DNA from: Rubrivivax sp. | GTDB taxonomy: Bacteria > Pseudomonadota > Gammaproteobacteria > Burkholderiales > Burkholderiaceae_C | Reading direction: 5' to 3' | Assembly (NCBI GenBank): GCA_022843905.1 | Contig: JALHMT010000001.1 | Coordinates: 265,610 to 329,609 of the forward strand | Length of the DNA stretch: 64,000 nt | Part shown: in pieces, positions 9,205 through 21,226 of the stretch | Layout of the letters: each line of letters starts with the position of its first letter | Numbering within the stretch: the first letter of the stretch is position 1 | Made by a program: the position numbers and the translations under genes | Notes under the pieces: generated by a model | Database searches by the model: none | The model's input: only the letters and a program-made list of their open reading frames with translations | What the model was told of the DNA's origin: nothing

Positions 9205-10053
9205 TCAGAGCTCCATCCCTTGCATGTTCCACTTCTCGATCATGGCCTTGTAGGTGCCGTCGGCGACGATGCCGTCGAGTGCGGTCTTGATGGCGCTGGT
9301 CAGCTCGCCATTGCCCTTGCGCACGCCGATGCCGGTGCCGATCAGGCCGAAGGGGCTGCCCTTGGGCTTGAAGTCGTTGGGCCGCAGGCGCACGTAGTAG
9401 GCGCCGGCGGTCGACGTCGTGCCCACGGCGTCGACCTGGCTGGTGGCCAGTTGCTGGAAGGTGTCGGTGGTGGTGGGCAGCACCACCAGGTTGATCTCGG
9501 GCTTGCCGGCTTCCTTGAGCTTCTTGTTGGCTTCCATCGCCAGGTTGTGGATGGTGGTGCCGTTGGGCACCGCCACCTTGCGGCCCGACAGGTCTTCCAG
9601 CGAGGTGCCTGGGCTGTTGTCGGCGCGGCGCACGACGATCTGCTGGCCGGTGCGCGAGAAGGGCACCATGTCGATGATCTCCAGCCGCTCGGGGCGGATG
9701 AACAGCTCCTGCATCAGCGCGTCGCACTGCTGCGCCTGCAGCGCCGGGATGAGGCCGGGGAACTTCAGCTGCACCCAGCTCACCTTGAGGCCCATGCGGC
9801 TGGCGATCTCGGTGCCCAGCTCGACCTCGAAGCCGATCGGCTGCTGCTTCTCGTCGTAGTAGGCGCGCGGCGGGTTGTCGATGGTGGCGCAGTAGGTGAT
9901 GCTGCCCTTGGCGGCCAGCGCGGCGGGGGCCGCCACGCGCTTGGCCGCGGGTTGTGCCAGCGCGGGAAGGGCCAGTGACAGGCCCAGGGCCAGGACCAGC
10001 GCCAGGCGGCGCGCCACGGGTTGGGGAAGGCGGTCGGTCGAGAGAGGCTTCAT
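9205..10053 (-). CDS. ABC transporter substrate-binding protein, polar amino acid type
   Basis: Signal peptide RRLALVLALGLSLALPALAQ; SBP_bac_3-like body (GFEVELGTEIASRMGLKVSWVQ). Confidence 0.85.
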   Translation of the reverse strand: MKPLSTDRLPQPVARRLALVLALGLSLALPALAQPAAKRVAAPAALAAKGSITYCATIDNPPRAYYDEKQQPIGFEVELGTEIASRMGLKVSWVQLKFPGLIPALQAQQCDALMQELFIRPERLEIIDMVPFSRTGQQIVVRRADNSPGTSLEDLSGRKVAVPNGTTIHNLAMEANKKLKEAGKPEINLVVLPTTTDTFQQLATSQVDAVGTTSTAGAYYVRLRPNDFKPKGSPFGLIGTGIGVRKGNGELTSAIKTALDGIVADGTYKAMIEKWNMQGMEL

Positions 10054-10113
10054 GCGGGGCTCCAGGAGGTTGAGGGACGGGGGCGGGGCAGGGGACGGGA
10101 AGGGGACGGCGCG

Positions 10114-10905
10114 TCAGTCCATGTACGCGCCGCCGTTGACGGCGATCGATTCACCGGTGATGAAGCCGGCGTCGGGCGACAGCAGGAAGGCCACGACGCG
10201 GGCCACGTCATCGGGCTGCTCCAGGCGGCCCATCGGCGTGTCGGCGATCCACTGCGCGCGCACGGCGTCGGGCGTGCTGCCGCGCAGCTCGGCCTCCCAG
10301 GCCAGCTCGCGCACCTGCATGGGCGTGGCCACGAAACCCGGGCAGACGGCGTTGACGCGGATCTGCTGCGGCGCCAGTTCCAGTGCCATCGCCTGCGTCA
10401 GCCCGACCACGCCGAACTTGCTGGCCACGTAGTCGGCCAGGAAGGGCGCGCGGCCCTGCTTGCCGGCCATCGAGGCCACGTTGACGATGACGCCGCCGCG
10501 GCCGCTGGCCGCCATCGCGCGCGCCGCGGCCTGTCCGGCGAAGAACAGGCCCTTGAGGTTGACGTCGAGCGTGAAGTCGTACTGCGCCTCGTCGATGTCC
10601 AGGAAGCGCGCCATGCGCGAGACGCCGGCGTTGGAGACCCAGCCGTCGAGCCGGCCCCAGCGCTGCAGCACCTGCTGCACCACGGCCTGCGACATCGCGG
10701 GTTGCGTCACGTCCAGCGCCAGGGCAGCGGCGTCGGGCAAGGTGGCGGCCAGCGCCTGTGCGGCAGCGAGGTCGACATCGGTCACCACCACGCGGTGCCC
10801 GCGCTGCGCCAGCAGGCCGCAGATGGCCGCCCCGATGCCCGAGGCACCGCCGGTGACCACGGTCACCGCCAGGGCGGCGGCATCGGGTTGGGGAACCGGG
10901 GTCAT
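10114..10905 (-). CDS. SDR family oxidoreductase
   Basis: VTGGASGIG cofactor motif, NAG, YVASK active site, C-terminal VNGGAYMD. Confidence 0.88.
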   Translation of the reverse strand: MTPVPQPDAAALAVTVVTGGASGIGAAICGLLAQRGHRVVVTDVDLAAAQALAATLPDAAALALDVTQPAMSQAVVQQVLQRWGRLDGWVSNAGVSRMARFLDIDEAQYDFTLDVNLKGLFFAGQAAARAMAASGRGGVIVNVASMAGKQGRAPFLADYVASKFGVVGLTQAMALELAPQQIRVNAVCPGFVATPMQVRELAWEAELRGSTPDAVRAQWIADTPMGRLEQPDDVARVVAFLLSPDAGFITGESIAVNGGAYMD

Positions 10906-11615
10906 GGCTGCTCCTGAGAGGATCGAAGAGGGGTCGATGGGGAGCCGGTCTGCGCCTGCCACCACGGCAGCATGTCGTGCAGGCTGCCCAGGGCCAGGTC
11001 GGCGCCACGTTGCCAGCCGGCCAGGTCGCCGGGGCCCGCCAGCAGCAGCACGCGAAGACCGGCGGCGCGGGCGGATTGCAGACCGCTGGCGCTGTCTTCC
11101 ACCGCCACCACCTGCGAAGGCGGCAGGGCCAGCGCAGCGGCGGCGCGTTGGTAGGGCTCGGGGTGCGGCTTGGCCTGCACCACGTCGTCGAGCGTGATCA
11201 CGAAGCGCATCAGCTCGAAGGCACCGATGGCCCGCAGGTTGGCCTCGACGATGGCGCGTTCGGAGTTCGATACCGCGCCCATCGGCACGCCGCGGCCGGC
11301 CAGGGTCGTCAAGACTTCTTCGGCGCCCCGCATGGGTCGCAGCAGGTGCGCGCCCGCCCGGTAGTGCTCGGCCACGCCGTGGCGGAAGGCCCGCTCGCGC
11401 TGCGCGTCGGCGGTGCCCAGCGCGCTGCCGAAACGCGGCGCCAGCAGGCGCCACACCTCGTGGATGCCGATGCCGACGAAGGGCGCGGGCCCGAACTCCG
11501 ACAGGTCCACGGCATGCGCGGCGCACACCGCCTGCAAGGCCTGCAGGTGCAGCGGCTCGCTGTCGACCAGCGTGCCGTCGACGTCCCAGGCCACGGCGGC
11601 GGGGGCGCTGTTCAT
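10902..11615 (-). CDS. HAD family hydrolase (phosphatase-like)
   Basis: DVDGTLVDSE motif I, SNSE motif II, KPHPEPY and EDSASGLQSARAAG motifs. Confidence 0.87.
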   Translation of the reverse strand: MNSAPAAVAWDVDGTLVDSEPLHLQALQAVCAAHAVDLSEFGPAPFVGIGIHEVWRLLAPRFGSALGTADAQRERAFRHGVAEHYRAGAHLLRPMRGAEEVLTTLAGRGVPMGAVSNSERAIVEANLRAIGAFELMRFVITLDDVVQAKPHPEPYQRAAAALALPPSQVVAVEDSASGLQSARAAGLRVLLLAGPGDLAGWQRGADLALGSLHDMLPWWQAQTGSPSTPLRSSQEQP

Positions 11616-13120
11616 GCGGCGGCCCCGGCGGCCTGGAACCAGGGCTTCAGGCTGGCGTAGAGCGCGCGGTACTCGCGGTAGGCGCGGTCGCTGGCGTCGC
11701 GGTGCGCGGCCAGCGGCTCCACCACCGCGCCCGCGCTGACGAAGGCCGACACGCCCGCCCAGTCGTCGGCCAGCCCGGTGCCCATGGCCGCCATCCAGGC
11801 CGCGCCCAGGCAGGAGCCCGGATGGCCCTGCAGGCGCTGCACGGGGCGGTCGAGCACGTCGGCGACGATCTGCAGCCACAGTCCGCTGGCGGCGCCGCCG
11901 TCGGACGCCAGCACGCGCGTGGCCGGCATGCCCAGTTCGGCGAAGACCTCGACGTGGTGGCGCACGCCGAAGGCCACGCCTTCGAGCAGGCTGCGCCACA
12001 GGTGCTGCGGTCCGTGATGCAGGCCCAGCCCGGTGAAGGTGCCGCGCGCCAGCGGGTCGTGCACGGGCGTCTTCTCGCCCAGGAAGTAGGGCAGGGCGCG
12101 CACGCCTTCGCTGCCCGGCGCCACGCCGGCGGCCCAGGCGTCCAGCGCCTGGTGGCGGGTGCCGTGCCCGGCCATCGGCGCGGCGTGGCCGAAGTGCTCG
12201 GCGAACCAGTTCAGCAGCGAGCCCGAGCAGGCCATGCAGCCGTTGGGCATGAACAGGCCGGGCACGGCGTGGTGGTCGAGGAAGATGCGCGGGTCGGGCC
12301 GGGCCACGGGGCTGGCCAGCAGGATGTCGCAGGCGCCGCCCAGCTTGACCAGCAGGTCGCCCGGCGCCTGCACGCCGGCGCCCCAGGCCGAGGCCACGTG
12401 ATCGGCCAGGCCCGCCACCACCGGCGTGCCGGGGGCCAGGCCGGTGGCCGCCGCGGCTTCGGCGCTGACGCTGCCCACCACCTCCTGGCTGCGCGCCAGC
12501 GGTGGCAGCTGGCCCGGCGACAGCCCGGCCAGGGCCACCAGGTCGTCGGCCACCGAACCACTGGCCAGGTCGACGAAGCCGCCTTCCAGCGCCCAGTTCT
12601 GCTCGATGCGGCGGGCACCGCTGAGCCGCCAGTTGATGTAGTCGTAGCTGCCGAACACGGTGGCGATGGCACCGAACACCGCCGGCTCGTGCCGATGCAG
12701 CCAGCGCAGCTTGGCCGCCACCAGCTGCTGGTTGATGCCGTTGCCGGTGCGCCGCGTGAAGGCCGCCTCGTCGCACTCGGCACGCAGTTCGTTCACCTCG
12801 GCATGGCAGCGCGCGTCGCTCTGCTGGATGCTGGGGCGCAGCAGCCGGCCCTGGGCGTCCAGCAGCACCACCGCGGGCACCATGCCGGTCACACCCACCG
12901 CCTTCACGTCGGCGGCGGCCACGCCGGCACGGGCCAGCAGTTCGGGCACCAGCTCGCAGACGTTGGCCCACCACTGGCCCGGGTCTTCTTCGGCCCAGCC
13001 GGCGTGGCGGTGGCTCAGTGTCACCGGCCGGCTGGCCGTGGCCAGCGTCGTGCCGGGCAGTCGGATCAGCAGGCCGATGGTCGACGTGGTGCCGATGTCC
13101 AGGCCGATCACGCAGGTCAT
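11612..13120 (-). CDS. FGGY family carbohydrate kinase (xylulokinase-like)
   Basis: N-terminal GLDIGTTSTIG, GVTGMVPAVVLLD, GLADHVASAWGAG, ASDGGAASGLWLQIVADVL. Confidence 0.87.
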   Translation of the reverse strand: MTCVIGLDIGTTSTIGLLIRLPGTTLATASRPVTLSHRHAGWAEEDPGQWWANVCELVPELLARAGVAAADVKAVGVTGMVPAVVLLDAQGRLLRPSIQQSDARCHAEVNELRAECDEAAFTRRTGNGINQQLVAAKLRWLHRHEPAVFGAIATVFGSYDYINWRLSGARRIEQNWALEGGFVDLASGSVADDLVALAGLSPGQLPPLARSQEVVGSVSAEAAAATGLAPGTPVVAGLADHVASAWGAGVQAPGDLLVKLGGACDILLASPVARPDPRIFLDHHAVPGLFMPNGCMACSGSLLNWFAEHFGHAAPMAGHGTRHQALDAWAAGVAPGSEGVRALPYFLGEKTPVHDPLARGTFTGLGLHHGPQHLWRSLLEGVAFGVRHHVEVFAELGMPATRVLASDGGAASGLWLQIVADVLDRPVQRLQGHPGSCLGAAWMAAMGTGLADDWAGVSAFVSAGAVVEPLAAHRDASDRAYREYRALYASLKPWFQAAGAAA

Positions 13121-13166
13121 CGCGGGCTGCTCGGTTCGAGGCTCGGGTCGCTGTGCAGCGGGCTGT

Positions 13167-13973
13167 TCAGCGCAGCCGGTTCACGGCATCCATGAAGCGC
13201 TTGACGCGGTCGCCGTCGACGGCGTTCCAGGTCACGCCGTCGACCTTGAAGTGCGTGCCGACGATGCAGCCGTCGGCCACCGAGAGGATCTGCGCCACGC
13301 TGTCGAGCGTGACACCGGTGTTGGCCAGCACGGGCACGCGGCCCTGCAGCGCTTCGGCCACCTTGCGCAGGTCGGACTGGTCGACGCCCTGGCCGGTGAG
13401 CGGGCCCGAGACCAGCACCGCGTCGGCCAGCGACGAGAACACCGCGCTGCGCGCGCGCAGCTCGATCGGTCGGCGGTCCAGCGTGTCGGCGAACTCGGCG
13501 TTGATGTTGAACATCAGCTTGAGCTGGCGGTTGCCGAGGTTGCTGCGCAGGCGCAGCGCGGTGGCGGCGTCGGGCTGCCACAGGCCCATGTCGGAGGCGA
13601 ACAGGCCGGTGAAGATCTCGCGCACGAAGGACGCGCCGGTGGCCGTGGCGATGGCCACGCTGGCGGCCGGATCCCACAGCCAGTTCACGCCGAAAGGCAC
13701 CTTCAGCATCGGCTTGACGGCCATCACCACCGCGGTCATGGCGGCCACGCCCTCGGGCGGCGCCTTCAGCTGGTAGGGGCGGTCGTTCTCGTTGCCGAAC
13801 ATGATGGCGTCGACACCGCCGGCCTGCAGGCGCTCGATGTCGTGCACCACGCCCTGCACCAGCTTGTCCATGCCGCCGTCGGCGTCGTACAGCGGTGCGC
13901 CGGGCAGGGCGCCGATGTGCGCCATCGCGATGACGGCCTTGCGACGCTCGCCCAGGAAATCGAACACCATCAA
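13167..13973 (-). CDS. BtpA/SgcQ family protein
   Basis: AVIAMAHIGALPGAPLYDADGGMDKLVQGVVHDIERLQAGGVDAIMFGNENDRPY typical BtpA N-terminus. Confidence 0.82.
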   Translation of the reverse strand: MMVFDFLGERRKAVIAMAHIGALPGAPLYDADGGMDKLVQGVVHDIERLQAGGVDAIMFGNENDRPYQLKAPPEGVAAMTAVVMAVKPMLKVPFGVNWLWDPAASVAIATATGASFVREIFTGLFASDMGLWQPDAATALRLRSNLGNRQLKLMFNINAEFADTLDRRPIELRARSAVFSSLADAVLVSGPLTGQGVDQSDLRKVAEALQGRVPVLANTGVTLDSVAQILSVADGCIVGTHFKVDGVTWNAVDGDRVKRFMDAVNRLR

Positions 13974-14093
13974 AGTCTCCCAACTTGCGCCACAAACGCA
14001 CAGATTCGCACAAAGCCGACGGTAGCACCGCCATCGCCCCCTGGCAATGGGGTGTGCGGGGAGGAGGATCGGAAGCGGCCGGGGCCGCGCGCT

Positions 14094-14954
14094 TCAGCGG
14101 GCCCCGACCACGGGCCGGCCCAGCTTGACCTGCAACTCGGCCGGCGCACTGGCGCGCGCCAGGAAGGCGGACGCCGCCTGCGGGTCGTAGAACTTCAGCC
14201 CGGCTTCGCGGATGGCCGCATCGGGCACCTTGGCCAGCGGCGTGTAGGGCGGGTGGTGGTGCACCAGGGTCGGGTCGTTGCGCGCGGCGTTGTAGCAGTT
14301 GATGACGGTCCAGCGCCGGTTCGGGCTGCGGTTCTGGTCGGAGCGGTGCAGCGTGTTGCAGTGGAAGAAGACCACGTCGCCGGGCTCCATCACGCAGTGC
14401 ACCCGCTCCAGCCGTTGCAGCGCCATGTCGACGCGCTTCAGGTCGGCGCCCACCTGCTCGCCTTCGAGCAGACCGTGCTCGATGCGGCCCATCAGGTGCG
14501 AGCCGCGCAGCACCTGCAGGCAGCCGTTGTCGGCCGTGCAGCGGTCCAGCGCGGTCATGGCCGAGGCCATCAGCGGAAACAGGCAGCCGTTGTGGTACCA
14601 GTAGCCGTAGTCCTGGTGCCATTCCCAGGCACCGCCCTCGTAGGGCTCCTTGGCGGTGAGCTTGGAGTGGTAGTGGTAGACCTCGCCGCCCAGCAGGTCC
14701 TCCATCGTGTCGACCATCTTGTGGCAACGCGCCGCCAGGCCGTAGACGCTGTCGCCGGGGTGGTTCCAGCTCACCATGCGCGTCACGGCGCCCTGGGCAT
14801 CGGCGCGGTCGTAGACGTGGCTGCGCACCGTCGGGTCGGTCTCCATCGCCTCGCGCAGCAGTTGCGTCTCCACGGGGTCGTAGAAGCCGCGCACCATGAC
14901 GTAGCCGTCACGGTCGTAGGCGGCGCGCTGTTCGGTGTCGAGGATGCTGGGCAT
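14094..14954 (-). CDS. Phytanoyl-CoA dioxygenase (PhyH) family, Fe(II)/2-oxoglutarate oxygenase
   Basis: WHQDYGYWYH (HxD), distal GDVVFFHCNTLHRSDQN...RR (H...R) facial triad and 2OG-binding Arg. Confidence 0.82.
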   Translation of the reverse strand: MPSILDTEQRAAYDRDGYVMVRGFYDPVETQLLREAMETDPTVRSHVYDRADAQGAVTRMVSWNHPGDSVYGLAARCHKMVDTMEDLLGGEVYHYHSKLTAKEPYEGGAWEWHQDYGYWYHNGCLFPLMASAMTALDRCTADNGCLQVLRGSHLMGRIEHGLLEGEQVGADLKRVDMALQRLERVHCVMEPGDVVFFHCNTLHRSDQNRSPNRRWTVINCYNAARNDPTLVHHHPPYTPLAKVPDAAIREAGLKFYDPQAASAFLARASAPAELQVKLGRPVVGAR

Positions 14955-15379
14955 GGGGTCTCGTCAGAAGTTTCCGGTGTCCCGGATTCCATCGGCAATC
15001 GCAGGGCCGTTGCAGGGTGGGAACCCTTGGTTCGGCCAGTCGCCACCCGGGACAGGAGGCGGTCCGTGCGACATCGAAACGCTGGCGTTGCAGCTCTCCT
15101 CCAGGGTCGCGACGTCGTCGACGGCATGCTGGAACCTGTTGTTCGCGGCCGTGATGCAACGCGCGCGGCTGGAAGTACGGGGCCGGCCGTCGGGCGTCGC
15201 CGTGGGCCGCCCATCGCGGCCCGAGCGCGTGCTTTCGCGTCGGTTGCTTCACGCAGCGCTGTGCAGGGAGCTTGCCGCGCACAGCGTTCGCTAGCGAACA
15301 GACCGCGTCGCGGCGGCAGCGCAGGCTCGACGTCAGCACGTCATCGGCGTGCGCCAGAGCGCAACGGCAAGGACACCCC

Positions 15380-16429
15380 ATGAGCAGTTTCACGATGGCG
15401 CGCACCATGCAGGCCGCCCAGGTCGAGCAGTTCGGCCAGCCGCTGGTGCTCAGGGAAGTGCCGGTGCCCCGGCCAGGCCCCGGCCAGATCCTGGTGAAGA
15501 CCGAGGCCTGCGGCGTGTGCCATACCGATCTGCACGCCGCGTCGGGCGACTGGCCGCTGAAGCCGCCGCTCCCCTTCACGCCCGGCCACGAAGGCATCGG
15601 CATCGTGGTGGCGCTGGGCAGCGGCGTCAGCGCGGTGAAGGAAGGCGAGCGTGTCGGCGTGCCCTGGCTGTACTCGGCTTGCGGGCACTGCGAGTTCTGC
15701 CTGGCCGCGCAGGAGCCGGTGTGCGGGCAAGCGCAGTTCGGCGGCTACACCCGCGATGGCGGCTTTGCCGAGTACATCGTTGCCGACCCCGACTACGTGG
15801 CCCATATCCCGGCGGGCCTTTCGCCGCAGGAGGCGGCACCGCTGATCTGCGCCGGCATCACCTCGTACAAGGGCTTGAAGGAGACACAGGCGCGGCCCGG
15901 CGAGTGGGTGGTGGTCTCGGGCGTGGGCGGACTGGGGCACCTGGGCGTGCAGTACGCCAGGGCGATGGGCCTGCAGGTCTGCGCCGTCGACATCGACGAC
16001 GGCAAGCTGGCCCACGCCACGCGGCTGGGTGCCGATGCGGTGGTCAACGCCCGGGGCGACGACCCGGTGGCCGAGGTGATGAAGATCACCGGCGGCGGTG
16101 CGCACGGCGTGCTCATCACCGCGCCCTCGCTGCCGGCCTTCCGCCAGGGCGTGGGCATGACGCGCAAGCACGGCAGCTGCGTGCTGGTGGGCATCCCGCC
16201 GGGCGAGTTCCCGACGCCGCTGTTCGATGTGGTGGCGCGATGCATCACGATCCGCGGCTCCTTCGTCGGCAACCGCCGCGACATGGCCGAGGCGCTGGCC
16301 TTCGCCGCGGCAGGCCGCGTCAAGGCCGGGATCGAACTGCAGCCGCTGTCGGCCATCAACGAGGTGTTCCGGCGCCTGGCGCGGGGCGAAGTGCCTTCGC
16401 GCGTGGTGCTCGACTTCGCGGGCGGCTGA
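15380..16429 (+). CDS. Zinc-dependent alcohol dehydrogenase (AdhP-like)
   Basis: CGVCHTDLHA, GHEGIGIV, structural Zn cluster CGHCEFC...C, VSGVGGLGHLGVQYA. Confidence 0.9.
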   Translation: MSSFTMARTMQAAQVEQFGQPLVLREVPVPRPGPGQILVKTEACGVCHTDLHAASGDWPLKPPLPFTPGHEGIGIVVALGSGVSAVKEGERVGVPWLYSACGHCEFCLAAQEPVCGQAQFGGYTRDGGFAEYIVADPDYVAHIPAGLSPQEAAPLICAGITSYKGLKETQARPGEWVVVSGVGGLGHLGVQYARAMGLQVCAVDIDDGKLAHATRLGADAVVNARGDDPVAEVMKITGGGAHGVLITAPSLPAFRQGVGMTRKHGSCVLVGIPPGEFPTPLFDVVARCITIRGSFVGNRRDMAEALAFAAAGRVKAGIELQPLSAINEVFRRLARGEVPSRVVLDFAGG

Positions 16430-17856
16430 TGCGGCGGGCCACCGCTGCAACGCTGTTCAGCGGCCTGGTCTGCGGCTGCGCCGTGCCGCTGCCGCCGGGC
16501 CCGGCCCCGCAGGCGATCGAACTGCCCGCCGCCTGGTCGGCCGACCCGGCGGCTTTCACCGCCGGTGCCGCCAGGCTGGACGATGAGGCGCTGAGGTCCT
16601 GGTGGCGACGCTTCGGCGACGCGCAACTCGACGACTGGCAGCAGCGCGCGCTGAGCGGCAACGCGCGCATCCAGCTCGCGCAGGCCGCCTGGCTGCAGGC
16701 GCGTGCGCAGCGCGACGCCGCCATCGCAGCGCTGTCGCCGACGCTGGACGCCAGCGTTTCGGCGCAACGCGGCCGGGCCGGCGGGCAGAGCACCGGCAAC
16801 CGACTGGAGAGCGGTCTGCAGGGCCGCTGGGCGCCCGACGTCTTCGGGGCGCAGCGCTCGGCCGTCGACGCGGCCGAGGCCGCCGTGGCCGCCGGCGCCG
16901 CCACACTGGGCGACACCCAGGTGCAGGTGGCCGCCGAAGTGACGCTGGCCTGGCTGCAACTGCGCGGCACGATGGCGCGCCAGGTCATCGCGCGCGAGAA
17001 CCTGGCCAGCCAGCAGGAGACGCTGCAGATCACCGACTGGCGCCACCAGGCCGGGCTGGTCAGCCTGCTGGCGCTGGAGCAGGCGCGGGCCGCCGTGGCG
17101 CAGACCGAGGCGCTGCTGCCCGCGTTGCTGACGCTCGTGCAGCAGCGTCGCCACGCGCTGGCCGTGCTGGCCGGTCTGCCGCCCGCGGCCCTGGCGTTGC
17201 CCGAGATCGAAGCGAGCGACCTGGTTCGCCAACCCCAGGCATTGGCCGACACCTTCGTGCCCGACGCGCCGGCCGATACGCTGCGGCGTCGCGCCGACGT
17301 GCGTGCGGCCGAGTACGAGGTGGCCGCGGCGCTGGCGCTGGTGGACCAGGCCGAAGCGCTGCGCCGACCCTCCTTCAGCATCGGCGGCTCGCTCGGGCTG
17401 AGCGCCGTCACGCTGGGGGCGATGACGCAGGGCGCTTCGGTGGTCGCCAGCCTGCTCGGCGGCATCAGCCTGCCGATCTTCGACGGCGGTGCCGGGCGTG
17501 CGCAGGTGCTGGCGCAGCAGGCGGCGCTGGCGCAGGCGCAGCAGCGCCACCGGGCCGCCGTGCTGGGCGCCCTGCAGCAGGTGGAAGACGCCCTGGTCGC
17601 GCTGCGCGGCGACCGCCTGCGGCTGCAGAGCCTGAGCGCCGCGGCGGCGGCGGCGGCCCGTGCCGCCGATCTGGCGCGCCTGCAGTTCGGCAGCGGCCTG
17701 GTGGACTTCCAGACCGTGCTGGAGACGCAGCGCACGCAGTTCAGCACACAGGACGCCGTGGTCGGTGCCGCCACCGACATCGGCATCGACCACGTCAACC
17801 TCTTCAAGGCGCTGGGCGGCGGCTGGCGCCCGCTGCCCATCACCGACCTGCCATGA
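16429..17856 (+). CDS. Efflux transporter outer membrane factor lipoprotein (NodT family)
   Basis: Lipobox LVCGC, WWRRFGDAQLDDW, TolC-like repeats; start overlaps preceding stop (TGATG). Confidence 0.87.
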   Translation: MRRATAATLFSGLVCGCAVPLPPGPAPQAIELPAAWSADPAAFTAGAARLDDEALRSWWRRFGDAQLDDWQQRALSGNARIQLAQAAWLQARAQRDAAIAALSPTLDASVSAQRGRAGGQSTGNRLESGLQGRWAPDVFGAQRSAVDAAEAAVAAGAATLGDTQVQVAAEVTLAWLQLRGTMARQVIARENLASQQETLQITDWRHQAGLVSLLALEQARAAVAQTEALLPALLTLVQQRRHALAVLAGLPPAALALPEIEASDLVRQPQALADTFVPDAPADTLRRRADVRAAEYEVAAALALVDQAEALRRPSFSIGGSLGLSAVTLGAMTQGASVVASLLGGISLPIFDGGAGRAQVLAQQAALAQAQQRHRAAVLGALQQVEDALVALRGDRLRLQSLSAAAAAAARAADLARLQFGSGLVDFQTVLETQRTQFSTQDAVVGAATDIGIDHVNLFKALGGGWRPLPITDLP

Positions 17857-19150
17857 CTGCACCGATGCCCCCGCAGACCCCGACACCTTCGGCCGACGTG
17901 GCCGCGTTGCTCGACGAGCCCCCCGCCCGACGCTGGTTCCTGCGGCCGACGGTGTGGGCCGCCGCGGCGCTGCTGCTGGTGGCCGTCGCAGGCGGCGCCT
18001 GGTGGTGGACCAGCCGCGCAGCCCAGGACGCACCCGTCTACACGACCCAGGCCGCCACGCGCGGCGACGTCACGCTCACCGTCACCGCCAACGGCACGGT
18101 GCAGCCCACGCGCACCATCAACATCGGCAGCGAGCTCTCCGGCACGGTGCTGAAGGTCAACGTCGACGTCAACGACGTCATCGCCAAGGGCCAGGTGCTG
18201 GTGGTGCTGGACACCGCCAAGCTGCGTGACCAGATCCTGCGGTCGCAGGCGGCGCTGACGGCGGCGCAGGCCAAGGCGGCGCAGACGGCGGCCACCATCG
18301 CCGAAGCACGCGCCGCCCTGGGGCGGCTGGAGGAGGTGGCGCGGCTGTCGGGCGGCAAGGTGCCGTCGAAGGCCGAACTCGACGGCGGACGTGCCGCGCT
18401 GGCGCGCGCCCTGGCCGACGACGGCAGTGCACGCGCCGGCATCAGCGACGCGCGCGCTGCGCTGTCCACCGACCAGATCAACCTGTCGAAGGCATCCATC
18501 ACGGCGCCGGGCAGCGGCGTGGTGCTCACGCGCAGCGTCGACCCGGGCAATGCCGTGGCAGCCTCGCTGCAGGCGGTGACCTTGTTCACCGTGGCCGAAG
18601 ACCTGTCCAGGCTGCGGCTGTGGGTCTATGTCGACGAGGCCGATGTCGGCGCGGTGAAGGTCGGCCAGCAGGCCACCTTCACGGTCAGCGCGTATCTGGG
18701 CCGGCCCTTCCCGGCGCGCATCACGCGGGTCGGCTTCGGCTCGACCATCACCGACAACGTGGTGACCTATCTGACGTATCTGGACGTCGACAACGCCGAC
18801 CTCGCGCTGCGCCCCGGCATGACCGCCACCGCCACCATCGTGGCCATGCAGCGCAGCGACGTGCTGCGGGTGCCCAACGCCGCGCTGCGCTACGTGCCCA
18901 GCGTGCCGGCCGAAGCGGCGAAGAAGGGCGTCACCTCGGGGCTGATCATGGGCCCGCCGCGCGCTGCGAAACGCCCGGCGGCCAGCGACGCCAGCACCGC
19001 TGGCGCGAAGCAGCTGTACGTGCTGCGCGACGGCGCGCCGGTGCGCGTGGCCGTCACCCCGGGCATCAGCGATGGACGCCAGACCGAGATCACCGGCGGC
19101 GAGCTCGAGGCGGGCATGCTGGTCATCACCGGCCAGAAGACGGCTGTGAA

Positions 19151-19154
<4 letters not shown>
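17853..19154 (+). CDS. Periplasmic adaptor subunit, HlyD/MacA family
   Basis: TM anchor, NGTVQPTRTINIGSELSGTVLKVNVDVNDVIAKGQVLVVLD lipoyl motif; followed by MacB-type genes. Confidence 0.88.
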
Positions 19155-21108
<1,954 letters not shown>

Positions 21109-21226
21109 GGTACGGGCTCGCCGCAGGCTGTGTCGCCATCGGCGGGCAAGTCCCGATGGGGGCCGCGGCCACGCGGCAGGAAGATGGCGCTTCGCCGCAC
21201 CTCTGACTGCGGCTCTGGAACGCGCC

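Noticed and set aside
18695-18790. GTATCTGG occurrences inside the MacA-like gene
   Set aside because: Within coding sequence and lacking the CTCTGTC box at N13.
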